Positions 1 through 5,004 of a stretch of 5,004 bases of DNA are shown here, in pieces. How positions within the stretch are numbered: position 1 is the stretch's first letter; each line of letters starts with the position of its first letter. Both the position numbers and the translations under genes were made by a program. Origin of the DNA: Anaerolineales bacterium (GTDB taxonomy: Bacteria > Chloroflexota > Anaerolineae > Anaerolineales > Villigracilaceae); contig JAEURF010000136.1 of the NCBI GenBank assembly GCA_016789205.1, positions 1 to 5,004 on the forward strand. The letters are read 5' to 3'. A model generated the notes under the pieces. The model saw only the letters and a program-made list of their open reading frames with translations, was not told the DNA's origin and searched no databases.

Positions 1-374
1 TTCAAGGCTTCGACTGCTTCTGACATGTGAAACTTGACCAAATCATCGCTTCCTAACTTGACCAAATGTTGTTTCGCCATCTGCGACAGATTCTCATCCC
101 ACACGGTGTGATGCACAACACCGCCACCATTTTCCCTTAAGGCTTTGGCAAACCAAGCGGTTGAATATCCATACCCAGAACCGAGTTCAAAAATGGATTT
201 GGCGTTTATCATGCGTGCTAATTGATAAATGTAATATCCGCAAGTTGCACCGATAATTGGGAAATTATTTTTCTCCGCGTAGGCTTCCATCTCTTGCATT
301 TCTTTTTCTCGCGGTGGAACAAGTGATGTTAAGTAATCTTGTGTTGCTTTATAGGTTAACAAGTCTTTGCTCAT
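1..374 (-). CDS. Class I SAM-dependent O-methyltransferase-like protein (3' end outside window)
   Basis: The first 124 codons are visible, reading leftward from the ATG at 374; the rest runs off the left edge. The N-terminal part contains DYLTSLVPPREKEM (residues 13-26), then PIIGATCGYYIYQLARM (39-55), then the SAM-binding glycine motif FELGSGYGYSTAWFA (62-76). This order is typical of the caffeoyl-CoA/catechol O-methyltransferase-like family (COG4122, Pfam Methyltransf_3), which transfers a methyl group from SAM to small-molecule hydroxyls. Family members are usually about 200-220 residues, so roughly half is missing. The usual acidic residue after strand beta-2 ('IEID' in many members) appears as HHTVWDEN (88-95), with D93 the likely ribose-contacting residue. 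A strong Shine-Dalgarno (GGAGG, minus strand, 384-380) sits 5 nt before the ATG and fixes the start. The gene is divergent from the sulfotransferase and no partner is visible. The substrate cannot be assigned. The methyltransferase fold is secure and the O-specificity is by family resemblance. Confidence 0.85.
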   Translation of the reverse strand, partial: MSKDLLTYKATQDYLTSLVPPREKEMQEMEAYAEKNNFPIIGATCGYYIYQLARMINAKSIFELGSGYGYSTAWFAKALRENGGGVVHHTVWDENLSQMAKQHLVKLGSDDLVKFHMSEAVEAL

Positions 375-413
375 GTGTGCCTCCGTCTATCAAATGAATT
401 TTACATCATGGAT

Positions 414-456
414 GATGTCACTGCGAGGCGTATTTGGTTTTGCCGAAGCAGTCTCC
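414..456. repeat. Putative dispersed intergenic repeat, 'TCATTGCGAG...CGAAGCAATCTCC' type
   Basis: The sequence reads GTCACTGCGAGGCG, then a short T-rich middle, then GCCGAAGCAGTCTCC. It closely resembles a family of intergenic repeats seen in many unrelated bacterial genomes, whose ends read GTCATTGCGAG and CGAAGCAATCTCC. Here both ends carry compensating changes (ATTGC to ACTGC, GCAAT to GCAGT), so the pairing ACTGC (420-424) with GCAGT (448-452) and GGC (427-429) with GCC (442-444) is kept. Family membership is from memory of the consensus. Copy number in this genome cannot be seen from one window. Confidence 0.55.
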
Positions 457-502
457 AAGTTATAGGAAACAGAATCAAGCCTGCCTTAAGAGAGAGGCGG
501 TT

Positions 503-530
503 CGGAATGCGGACTTAAGTCCGCGCTCCG
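503..530. repeat. Interrupted palindrome with a perfect 16-bp core
   Basis: The core GCGGACTTAAGTCCGC (509-524) is its own reverse complement. It is flanked by CGGA (503-506) and TCCG (527-530), which also pair across a 2-nt internal mismatch (AT against GC). The whole element can therefore extrude as one cruciform or fold in RNA with a UUAA loop. A T5 run at 534-538 follows on the plus strand, giving it the shape of an intrinsic terminator, but no plus-strand gene lies upstream within the window. It is more likely a mobile or dispersed palindromic repeat than a gene terminator. Similar GCGGACT...AGTCCGC elements are, to my recollection, common between genes in some Chloroflexota. Confidence 0.6.
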
Positions 531-545
531 CTATTTTTCATTTAC

Positions 546-554
546 TGATAGAAT
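546..554 (+). promoter_or_regulatory. Candidate extended -10 promoter for the sulfotransferase
   Basis: TGATAGAAT fits the extended -10 pattern TGnTAnAAT. A start site near 561 would leave a leader of about 33 nt before the ATG at 594. No convincing -35 hexamer lies at the proper distance, because that position falls at the edge of the palindrome. This is a weak prediction from sequence pattern only. Confidence 0.3.
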
Positions 555-593
555 AGCCAATGCACGTATTCACCTTTAAGGATCCCGCTCTGG

Positions 594-1784
594 ATGAGAT
601 ATAACTTTCGGCTTTTTTGGCGAACATTCTATCGTTCATTTTTTGATAACAAAAACACCACCGCCCGCCTCACTCGAAAACGACTTTTTTTTCTAATTCT
701 TTTTTACACCGTCTGGCCCCTCGGCATGATTATGCATTGGTTTTTCTTTTGGCTAGATGATATTTTATTCCCTGCTTATAAAAACTATGTGATTGAAAAG
801 CCATTGTTTATTTTGGGCAATTTACGTAGTGGCTCAACATTTTTGCATCGTTTGCTTTCACGCGATTCAGAAACCTTCACAAGTTTAACCACGTGGGATA
901 TTTATTTAACGCCATCTGTAACGCAAAAGAAAATTACGCAACTAATTTCACGGCTTGATAAAAAGTTTTTGAACAACACATTACATACATGGTTGTATGC
1001 CTTTGATAAAGCCACATTGGGAAAAATCAAAATTCATCCAATTTCATTCTTCCAACCCGAAGAAGATGAGAATATCCATTTACATATTTGGGATGGATAT
1101 TTTGTGATGTTCCTCTTCCCGTTTATGGATGAGTTCCCAAATTATCAACATTTTGATGAAGCCCTTAGCCCTGCACATAAAAAACGGATAATGACATTTT
1201 ATAAATCTATGTTGCAAAGGCATTTGTATGCCAATGGCGGTAAAAAATATTTCGTGGCAAAAAACCCGGCATTCAGTGCCAAGATTGAAACATTGAGTGA
1301 ATTTTTTCCGGATGCACGCATTATTTATCTCGCGCGCAATCCTTTGGATATGTTGCCTTCGACCATTTCATGGATTAATTACGCACGCCGTCAATTCACA
1401 GACCCCGGTGATGGATATTTTTATATTGATGAAATTGTGGATATGACCCAGCATTGGTATCGTCACCCACTCAAGTTTTTGGATACGCATCCTTCTCCCA
1501 GACACTTGGTGATGAAATATGACGATTTGATTCAACGCCCAGAAATGGTCATTCGCAACTTTTACGAACAATTCGGATATCCAGATAAACCCGGTCTGCC
1601 CATCATCATTGACCAAGCCGTTAAAGAAACGCTCGCTTTCAAAAGCGACCACAATTACTCACTTGAAGAAATGGGCTTCACGCGCGAACAAATTATAGAA
1701 ACGTATGCCGATATTTTTGAACGCTTTGAATTTGAAACCAGAGAAGATTTAGTGCCGGTCAAACAAATTGAATTGGATATGTAA
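594..1784 (+). CDS. PAPS-dependent sulfotransferase family protein
   Basis: This 396-residue protein has the two cofactor-binding signatures of sulfotransferases. The 5'-phosphosulfate P-loop is FILGNLRSGSTFLHRLL (72-88, core RSGST 78-82). The 3'-phosphate segment is ARIIYLARNPLDMLPSTIS (241-259), with R248 and S256 as the probable phosphate contacts. Other family features are KNP (223-225), VMKYDDL (306-312) with a following helix, and a C-terminal H-x-YSLEEMGFT segment (353-363). The best fit is the Pfam Sulfotransfer_3 group, which moves sulfate from PAPS to hydroxyl or amino acceptors; the acceptor is unknown. A hydrophobic stretch at 31-60 after a basic N-terminus could be a membrane anchor or a buried helix and is common in this subgroup. 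The ATG is preceded by AAGGA (578-582, 11 nt spacing). No in-frame ATG, GTG or TTG lies upstream before a stop at 549. The gene stands alone, convergent with lgt. It has no visible PAPS-synthesis or glycan genes beside it. Confidence 0.88.
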   Translation: MRYNFRLFWRTFYRSFFDNKNTTARLTRKRLFFLILFYTVWPLGMIMHWFFFWLDDILFPAYKNYVIEKPLFILGNLRSGSTFLHRLLSRDSETFTSLTTWDIYLTPSVTQKKITQLISRLDKKFLNNTLHTWLYAFDKATLGKIKIHPISFFQPEEDENIHLHIWDGYFVMFLFPFMDEFPNYQHFDEALSPAHKKRIMTFYKSMLQRHLYANGGKKYFVAKNPAFSAKIETLSEFFPDARIIYLARNPLDMLPSTISWINYARRQFTDPGDGYFYIDEIVDMTQHWYRHPLKFLDTHPSPRHLVMKYDDLIQRPEMVIRNFYEQFGYPDKPGLPIIIDQAVKETLAFKSDHNYSLEEMGFTREQIIETYADIFERFEFETREDLVPVKQIELDM

Positions 1785-1868
1785 AGGTAGACAAGAAAAC
1801 AGGTAGATAAATCATCTACCTGTTTTCATTTAACTTATTGACTTGTGTACCTGTCTACTTATCTACTT
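1785..1868. repeat. Head-to-head degenerate octamer array (ARGTAGAY units) between two stop codons
   Basis: On the plus strand, directly after the sulfotransferase stop, three octamers follow in phase: AGGTAGAC (1785-1792), AAGAAAAC (1793-1800) and AGGTAGAT (1801-1808). On the minus strand, reading from 1868 leftward, five octamers follow in phase: AAGTAGAT (1868-1861), AAGTAGAC (1860-1853), AGGTACAC (1852-1845), AAGTCAAT (1844-1837) and AAGTTAAA (1836-1829). The two half-arrays meet at the central hairpin, where a further unit AGGTAGAT lies on the minus strand. The first minus-strand unit contains the last lysine codon (AAG) and TAG stop of lgt. The phasing is read directly from the bases. 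The origin of the array is unknown. Confidence 0.65.
1795..1827. terminator. Bidirectional intrinsic terminator of the sulfotransferase and lgt genes
   Basis: A perfect 14-bp inverted repeat: the left arm GAAAACAGGTAGAT (1795-1808) pairs with ATCTACCTGTTTTC (1814-1827) around a 5-nt loop (AAATC). The A-rich foot on one side and T-rich foot on the other give a U-tract in both transcripts. It lies 11 nt after the sulfotransferase stop and 35 nt after the lgt stop, where convergent genes would share a terminator. A further outer pairing, GTAGACA (1787-1793) with TGTCTAC (1852-1858), is possible. The U-tract is short and partly inside the stem, so efficiency is uncertain. Confidence 0.75.
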
Positions 1869-2906
1869 CGTCGTCTTTCGCTTTGTAGTTGTTTTCTTCA
1901 CCGTCGTTTTCTTTGCAGGTGTTTTGGATTTGGAAGCCGTTTTTCGCTTCGGTGAGTCAATGACTGTTTGGTCATCCATGTCAGATGTATCTTCAACAAA
2001 TGTTTTTGCGCGAGAAGGGGAACTCTTCTTCTCTACTTTCTTGACTTGATATTTTTCTGCCCAATTTTCAGCAAAAGCAAAATTAAGCGTACCGTTTCGG
2101 GCTAAAAATAAAATCACACCTGCCACACCCATTAAGAAAGCAACCACCATTGTATAAGAAACAAATGTGTCACCAATGCGAGGTTGGTCAGGGCGGAAGA
2201 ATTCAATGAAGACGCGAATAAATCCAGCGAGAATTAACCACAGACTAAAAGCTGTGCCGGGTTTTTCGTTTTCGTCGCCATCACGGCGTACAAACCAAAT
2301 GATAAAAAGAAAAGCCAAAACATTGAGAATCATTTCGTAGGCGAAAGTTGGGTGGAAGCGAGTAGTGGCTACAGGGTACTGAGTCAGATCTGCGAATTGA
2401 GCGAGGCGATGGTCTGCACTGATGGGAATGCCCCACGGGAGATTCGTCGGTGGACCATATAATTCCTGATTGATGAAATTTCCTAATCTGCCAAATGCCT
2501 GACCCAATAAAGCGACTGGGGCAACGGCATCTAAAAATAATAAAACATCATAACCATTGCGTTTGAGGAAAATCGCAAGAGCAAGCCCGCCAAACAATAA
2601 GCCGCCAAAGAAATGCAATCCGGCAATCGGTGGACGGATAATGGAGATTGGGTCTTGCATAAAAGAATTATTTCCGCCTAAAGTTGCATTGGCTACATAC
2701 CATAATCTCGCGCCGATAATGCCGGTGATAACTGCCCAGACCATTGCATCTAAAAGCACTTCACCATTTTCACCACGTCGGCGGACTTCACGCTCTGCAA
2801 ACCAAGCGCCGATTAATACACCGGTCATCACAATCAAGCCGTACCATGTGAGGGTGACATTCCAAGTAAATAATTTGAAACTGAAAATAACTGGATTAAT
2901 ATCCAT
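1863..2906 (-). CDS. lgt: Prolipoprotein diacylglyceryl transferase with a basic C-terminal tail
   Basis: Lgt is an inner-membrane enzyme. It moves the diacylglyceryl group of phosphatidylglycerol onto the lipobox cysteine of prolipoproteins, the first step of lipoprotein maturation. The N-terminus has the family pattern, with LTWYGLIVMTGVLIGAWFA (19-37). GLHFFGGLLFGG (96-107) matches the conserved glycine-rich segment. The signature GRLGNFINQELYG (139-151), followed by LPWGIPI (156-162), contains the essential Arg140 and Asn143 equivalents. AGFIRVFIEFFRPDQP (227-242) holds the later conserved arginine (R231). About seven membrane segments span 15-270. Beyond them, residues 285-347 form a Lys/Thr/Ser-rich tail ending in KKTT-type repeats, making the protein longer than the usual 260-300 residues. 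With the standard topology the tail is cytoplasmic. A Shine-Dalgarno AAGGA (minus strand, 2920-2916) lies 9 nt before the ATG. The gene is divergent from cydA and convergent with the sulfotransferase gene, and is probably transcribed alone. Confidence 0.95.
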   Translation of the reverse strand: MDINPVIFSFKLFTWNVTLTWYGLIVMTGVLIGAWFAEREVRRRGENGEVLLDAMVWAVITGIIGARLWYVANATLGGNNSFMQDPISIIRPPIAGLHFFGGLLFGGLALAIFLKRNGYDVLLFLDAVAPVALLGQAFGRLGNFINQELYGPPTNLPWGIPISADHRLAQFADLTQYPVATTRFHPTFAYEMILNVLAFLFIIWFVRRDGDENEKPGTAFSLWLILAGFIRVFIEFFRPDQPRIGDTFVSYTMVVAFLMGVAGVILFLARNGTLNFAFAENWAEKYQVKKVEKKSSPSRAKTFVEDTSDMDDQTVIDSPKRKTASKSKTPAKKTTVKKTTTKRKTTK

Positions 2907-2937
2907 AATTGAATTTCCTTTAAATTAAATTTTGATG

Positions 2938-2946
2938 ATTATATCA
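2938..2946 (-). promoter_or_regulatory. Extended -10 promoter of lgt
   Basis: On the minus strand the sequence reads TGATATAAT: a consensus TATAAT (2943-2938) preceded by the TGn extension (2946-2944). The region at -35 is a poor match (CTCACT at 17-nt spacing), which the extended -10 could offset. Transcription would begin near 2931, giving a leader of about 25 nt that contains the Shine-Dalgarno of lgt. Confidence 0.6.
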
Positions 2947-3010
2947 CCGCAAAATTTTTGAGTGAGAAGAAACCGTAGGAAGTTATTTGTGTTGTGATAA
3001 ACAAAGAGTC

Positions 3011-3039
3011 TTGACAAAATATATCCAAATTGTTACAAT
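3011..3039 (+). promoter_or_regulatory. Near-consensus sigma-70-type promoter of cydAB
   Basis: TTGACA (3011-3016) and TACAAT (3034-3039) are separated by exactly 17 nt. This is a perfect -35 hexamer and a 5-of-6 -10 hexamer at the ideal spacing. The start site would be near 3046, giving a leader of about 36 nt before the cydA ATG at 3082. Such a strong core promoter would normally need repression, which fits the operator-like inverted repeats that overlap and follow it. Confidence 0.8.
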
Positions 3040-3041
3040 TT
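3027..3041. promoter_or_regulatory. Inverted repeat overlapping the cydA -10 box
   Basis: AAATTGT (3027-3033) and ACAATTT (3035-3041) are perfect inverted arms around one central base, and they include the TACAAT hexamer. A dimeric regulator bound here would block RNA polymerase. The palindrome is seen directly; a regulatory role is inference. In AT-rich sequence a repeat of this size may arise by chance. Confidence 0.35.
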
Positions 3042-3058
3042 TCACAAGTTAGTGAAAA
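3039..3058. promoter_or_regulatory. Inverted repeat across the predicted cydA transcription start
   Basis: TTTTCAC (3039-3045) and GTGAAAA (3052-3058) are perfect 7-nt arms around AAGTTA. The element covers the expected start site near 3046. Its right arm is shared with the Rex-like site at 3050-3067, so the two could be overlapping or alternative operator registers. Confidence 0.4.
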
Positions 3059-3067
3059 ATATCACAA
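3050..3067. promoter_or_regulatory. Candidate Rex (or CRP/FNR-family) operator of cydAB
   Basis: TAGTGA (3050-3055), six bases, then TCACAA (3062-3067) matches the Rex pattern TTGTGA-N6-TCACAA at 11 of 12 fixed positions; only the second T is changed to A. Rex is a redox repressor released by a high NADH/NAD+ ratio, and cyd genes are known Rex targets in Streptomyces and Bacillus. The position just after the predicted start and directly before the Shine-Dalgarno suits a repressor. The CRP pattern TGTGA-N6-TCACA fits almost as well, but a downstream location disfavours an activator. No rex or crp gene is in the window. Confidence 0.5.
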
Positions 3068-3072
3068 AGGAG
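3068..3072 (+). promoter_or_regulatory. Shine-Dalgarno that decides the cydA start
   Basis: AGGAG lies 9 nt before the ATG at 3082 and only 5 nt before another ATG at 3078. Only the 3082 start opens the CydA frame; the 3078 ATG leads into a short, family-free frame. The overlap of the two ATGs could slightly reduce initiation at cydA. Confidence 0.7.
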
Positions 3073-3081
3073 ATTTAATGT

Positions 3082-4467
3082 ATGGATCCAATCACCCTTT
3101 CACGACTGCAATTTGGTTTGACAACTGTGTATCATTTTCTTTTTGTTCCGCTCACCTTGGGGCTTTCATGGTTTGTGGCTTACTTCCAAACCCGTTACTA
3201 CCAAACTCGCGATGAGGAATTTCGCAAAATGGCAAAATTTTGGGGAAAACTTTTCCTCATCAACTTTGCCATCGGTGTCGTCACAGGCATTGTGCAAGAG
3301 TTTCAATTCGGCATGAACTGGTCGGAATATTCGCGCTACGTCGGCGATATTTTCGGCGCGCCGCTTGCGATTGAAGCCTTGATGGCATTTTTCATGGAAT
3401 CCACTTTTATTGGGATTTGGATTTTCGGTGAGACCAAAATTCCAGAAAAAGCGCATCTTGCCTCCATCTGGCTGGTTGCTATTGGTTCAAATTTATCTGC
3501 CCTTTGGATATTGCTCGCCAACGGTTGGATGCAACACCCCGTTGGCTACGTGATTAACGAAGTCAATGGACGTGCTGAATTGGTAGATTTCTTCGCATTG
3601 GTCACGAACCCAAAAGGTTGGTTATTTTTCTGGCATACGATTGCGGCTGGTTTAGCCACTGCAAGTTTCTTGATTATCGGTGTCAGTGCTTATCATATTT
3701 TTAGAAAACAAAATGTGAGTTTGTTCAAGACTTCATTCCAAACAGCAACCATAGTCGGATTAATTGCCAGCACATTGGTTTTCTTTGGTGGTCACACCAA
3801 TGGTCAATACATGTATGAAACGCAACCAATGAAATTTGCTGCAATTGAAGCCCATTATGACACTTCCGCTCCCGCTCCATTTTCAATTATCACCATTGGA
3901 GATTTAACAGGCAAGCAAGAGGTTTGGTCGTGGCGCGTCCCCGCAGTATTAAGCTTCCTAGCATGTAACAACTTCACCTGTGAAGTCCGAGGCGTGGATG
4001 ACATCCAAGCAGAGTATGAGGCGTTGTATGGTCCCGGAGATTACATCCCACTTATCGTTTTCACGTATTGGTCATTCCGCATTATGATGACAATTGGGTT
4101 CATTATGATGGGTTTGTCATTTTTATTCTTGCTGGCAACACGCGGAAAATATGAAAATGCTAAATGGATGAAATGGGTGCCATGGGTAATTGCATTGCCA
4201 TATCTCGCCAACTCTAGCGGATGGATATTGACTGAAATGGGTCGCCAACCATGGATTGTGCAAGGCTTATTGAAAGTAGAAGATGCTGTTTCGCCAAACC
4301 TGACTGTGGTTGATTTATGGATTTCATTAATCGGTTATACAGTAGTTTATGGCGCATTGGCTGTTGCAATGGTGTATTTGATGAAAAAATATATCGTTGC
4401 TGGTCCTGATGCCGCTTTGCACGAATCAGTAGATGTTGCGCCGACATTAGTCGGTTCACAAGATTGA
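3082..4467 (+). CDS. cydA: Cytochrome bd quinol oxidase subunit I
   Basis: CydA binds hemes b558, b595 and d and oxidises quinol, passing electrons to O2. It acts in the cytoplasmic membrane with CydB. All key residues are present (E. coli equivalents in brackets): H18 (H19), H185 (H186) and M335 (M393) as heme ligands; E98 and E106 (E99, E107) in APLAIEALMAFFMESTFIG; K251 and E256 (K252, E257) in the Q-loop quinol region; and E385 within GWILTEMGRQPW (380-391). At 461 residues it lacks the long Q-loop insertion of the 522-residue E. coli protein and so belongs to the short-Q-loop class. About nine membrane helices are expected. An unusual pair of cysteines, C295 and C300, lies in LACNNFTCEVRG before the helix carrying M335. 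The start at 3082 is set by AGGAG and by the family N-terminus (LSRLQFGLT). The gene is followed after 13 nt by cydB, so the two form an operon. Confidence 0.97.
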   Translation: MDPITLSRLQFGLTTVYHFLFVPLTLGLSWFVAYFQTRYYQTRDEEFRKMAKFWGKLFLINFAIGVVTGIVQEFQFGMNWSEYSRYVGDIFGAPLAIEALMAFFMESTFIGIWIFGETKIPEKAHLASIWLVAIGSNLSALWILLANGWMQHPVGYVINEVNGRAELVDFFALVTNPKGWLFFWHTIAAGLATASFLIIGVSAYHIFRKQNVSLFKTSFQTATIVGLIASTLVFFGGHTNGQYMYETQPMKFAAIEAHYDTSAPAPFSIITIGDLTGKQEVWSWRVPAVLSFLACNNFTCEVRGVDDIQAEYEALYGPGDYIPLIVFTYWSFRIMMTIGFIMMGLSFLFLLATRGKYENAKWMKWVPWVIALPYLANSSGWILTEMGRQPWIVQGLLKVEDAVSPNLTVVDLWISLIGYTVVYGALAVAMVYLMKKYIVAGPDAALHESVDVAPTLVGSQD

Positions 4468-4480
4468 TACGGAGGAAGAT

Positions 4481-5004
4481 ATGTCTTACGAATTTTTACA
4501 AACTCTTTGGTTTATTTTGATTGCTGTACTTTGGATTGGTTTCTTCATCCTTGAAGGTTTTGATTTTGGTGTTGGCATGTTATTGCCCTTTCTTGGAAAA
4601 AAAGATGAAGAACGCCGCGCCATCATTAATACAATTGGTTCTACTTGGGATGGCAATGAAGTTTGGCTTCTTACAGCAGGTGGTGCAACATTTGCGGCAT
4701 TCCCACATTGGTATGCAACCATGTTCAGCGGATTTTATCTCGCATTGTTCTTGTTAGTTGTTGGATTAATCATTCGCGGAATTTCATTTGAATATCGTTC
4801 CAAAGATGCAAATCCAAAATGGCGACATACTTTTGATTGGATGATTGCCATCGGTTCATTTATGTGCGCCTTATTGCTCGGTACTGCATTTTCAAACTTA
4901 GCACGTGGTGTGCCCATCAATGCAGATATGATGTACACGGGCAACTTGTTTACATTGTTGAATCCATTTGGTTTGCTCGGTGGTGTGACCATGGTTTCCG
5001 TATT
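4481..5004 (+). CDS. cydB: Cytochrome bd quinol oxidase subunit II (3' end outside window)
   Basis: CydB is the structural partner of CydA. It is needed for assembly of the oxidase and, in E. coli, provides a proton path. The 174 codons visible show the family N-terminus: a first helix running into FFILEGFDFGVGMLLPFLG (21-39), then TIGSTWDGNEVWLLTAGGATFAAFP (51-75, written here in parts: W57-D58-G59-N60-E61 and W63), and then a helix ending in IIRGISFEYR (97-106). D58 corresponds to the E. coli CydB residue implicated in proton transfer. The frame stays open to the right edge; family members are about 330-380 residues, so roughly half is missing. A strong GGAGG (4471-4475) lies 5 nt before the ATG. 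The 13-nt gap after the cydA stop, with no promoter or hairpin, indicates co-transcription. cydCD transporter genes, if present, would lie downstream. Confidence 0.96.
   Translation, partial: MSYEFLQTLWFILIAVLWIGFFILEGFDFGVGMLLPFLGKKDEERRAIINTIGSTWDGNEVWLLTAGGATFAAFPHWYATMFSGFYLALFLLVVGLIIRGISFEYRSKDANPKWRHTFDWMIAIGSFMCALLLGTAFSNLARGVPINADMMYTGNLFTLLNPFGLLGGVTMVSV

Noticed and set aside
396..417. Promoter for the methyltransferase (TAAAAT on the minus strand, near CATCAT-GG-ATGATG)
   Set aside because: The only good -35 candidate (GTGACA) is 12 nt away, which is too close, and there is no extended -10.
1368..1652. Open frame of 94 codons on the minus strand inside the sulfotransferase gene
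   Set aside because: It is fully contained in a well-supported gene on the other strand and shows no family motif.
2557..2928. Open frame of 123 codons on the plus strand opposite lgt
   Set aside because: It is antisense to conserved Lgt coding sequence, lacks a clear ribosome site and has no recognisable domain.
2986..3005. TTTGT...ACAAA inverted repeat with an internal TTGTGA, as a second Rex-like site upstream of the cydA promoter
   Set aside because: The TTGTGA at 2992-2997 has no matching TCACAA half at the correct spacing, and the 5-nt arms are too short in AT-rich DNA.
3078..3215. ATG at 3078 as an alternative gene start
   Set aside because: Its frame soon ends and has no family resemblance; the ATG at 3082 opens the conserved CydA N-terminus with better Shine-Dalgarno spacing.
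4521..4757. Open frame of 78 codons on the plus strand within cydB
   Set aside because: It is a shifted frame inside the conserved CydB N-terminal coding region.
1..5004. CRISPR array, tRNA, rRNA, insertion sequence, defence or phage genes
   Set aside because: No spaced direct repeats, RNA-gene signatures, transposase motifs or flanking target duplications were seen; all long frames belong to housekeeping or metabolic families.

Overview
The window is moderately AT-rich bacterial chromosome. Five protein genes are visible, two of them cut by the window edges. From left to right: a class I SAM-dependent O-methyltransferase-like gene (minus strand, 3' end outside the window); a lone P-loop sulfotransferase (plus); lgt, prolipoprotein diacylglyceryl transferase (minus); and the start of a cydAB operon for cytochrome bd oxidase (plus, cydB cut at the right edge). 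The style suggests Chloroflexota, perhaps Anaerolineae: an Lgt with a long Lys/Thr-rich tail, a short-Q-loop CydA, Shine-Dalgarno-led genes, and intergenic palindromes of the kind that I recall from such genomes. This placement is an inference and was not tested.

Layout. Positions 1-374 hold the methyltransferase. Positions 375-593 are a divergent intergenic region with two repeat-like elements: one resembling the widespread 'TCATTGCGAG...CGAAGCAATCTCC' family, and one 28-bp interrupted palindrome with a perfect 16-bp core. The sulfotransferase fills 594-1784. Between its stop codon and that of lgt, almost every base belongs to degenerate 8-nt units (consensus ARGTAGAY) arranged head to head. 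Their centre forms a perfect 14-bp-stem hairpin that probably terminates both convergent genes. lgt occupies 1863-2906. The divergent region 2907-3081 carries an extended -10 promoter for lgt and a near-consensus sigma-70-type promoter for cydA. Downstream of the cydA promoter lies a site closely matching the Rex (or CRP-family) operator pattern TTGTGA-N6-TCACAA.

Function. CydA and CydB together form a membrane quinol oxidase that reduces O2 to water at low oxygen tension. A Rex-type operator would tie its expression to the NADH/NAD+ ratio. Lgt performs the first step of lipoprotein maturation. The sulfotransferase and methyltransferase are modifying enzymes with unknown substrates and no visible operon partners. 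I see no previously undescribed multi-gene system here. The most interesting material is in the intergenic regions: the octamer array and the layered cyd control region.
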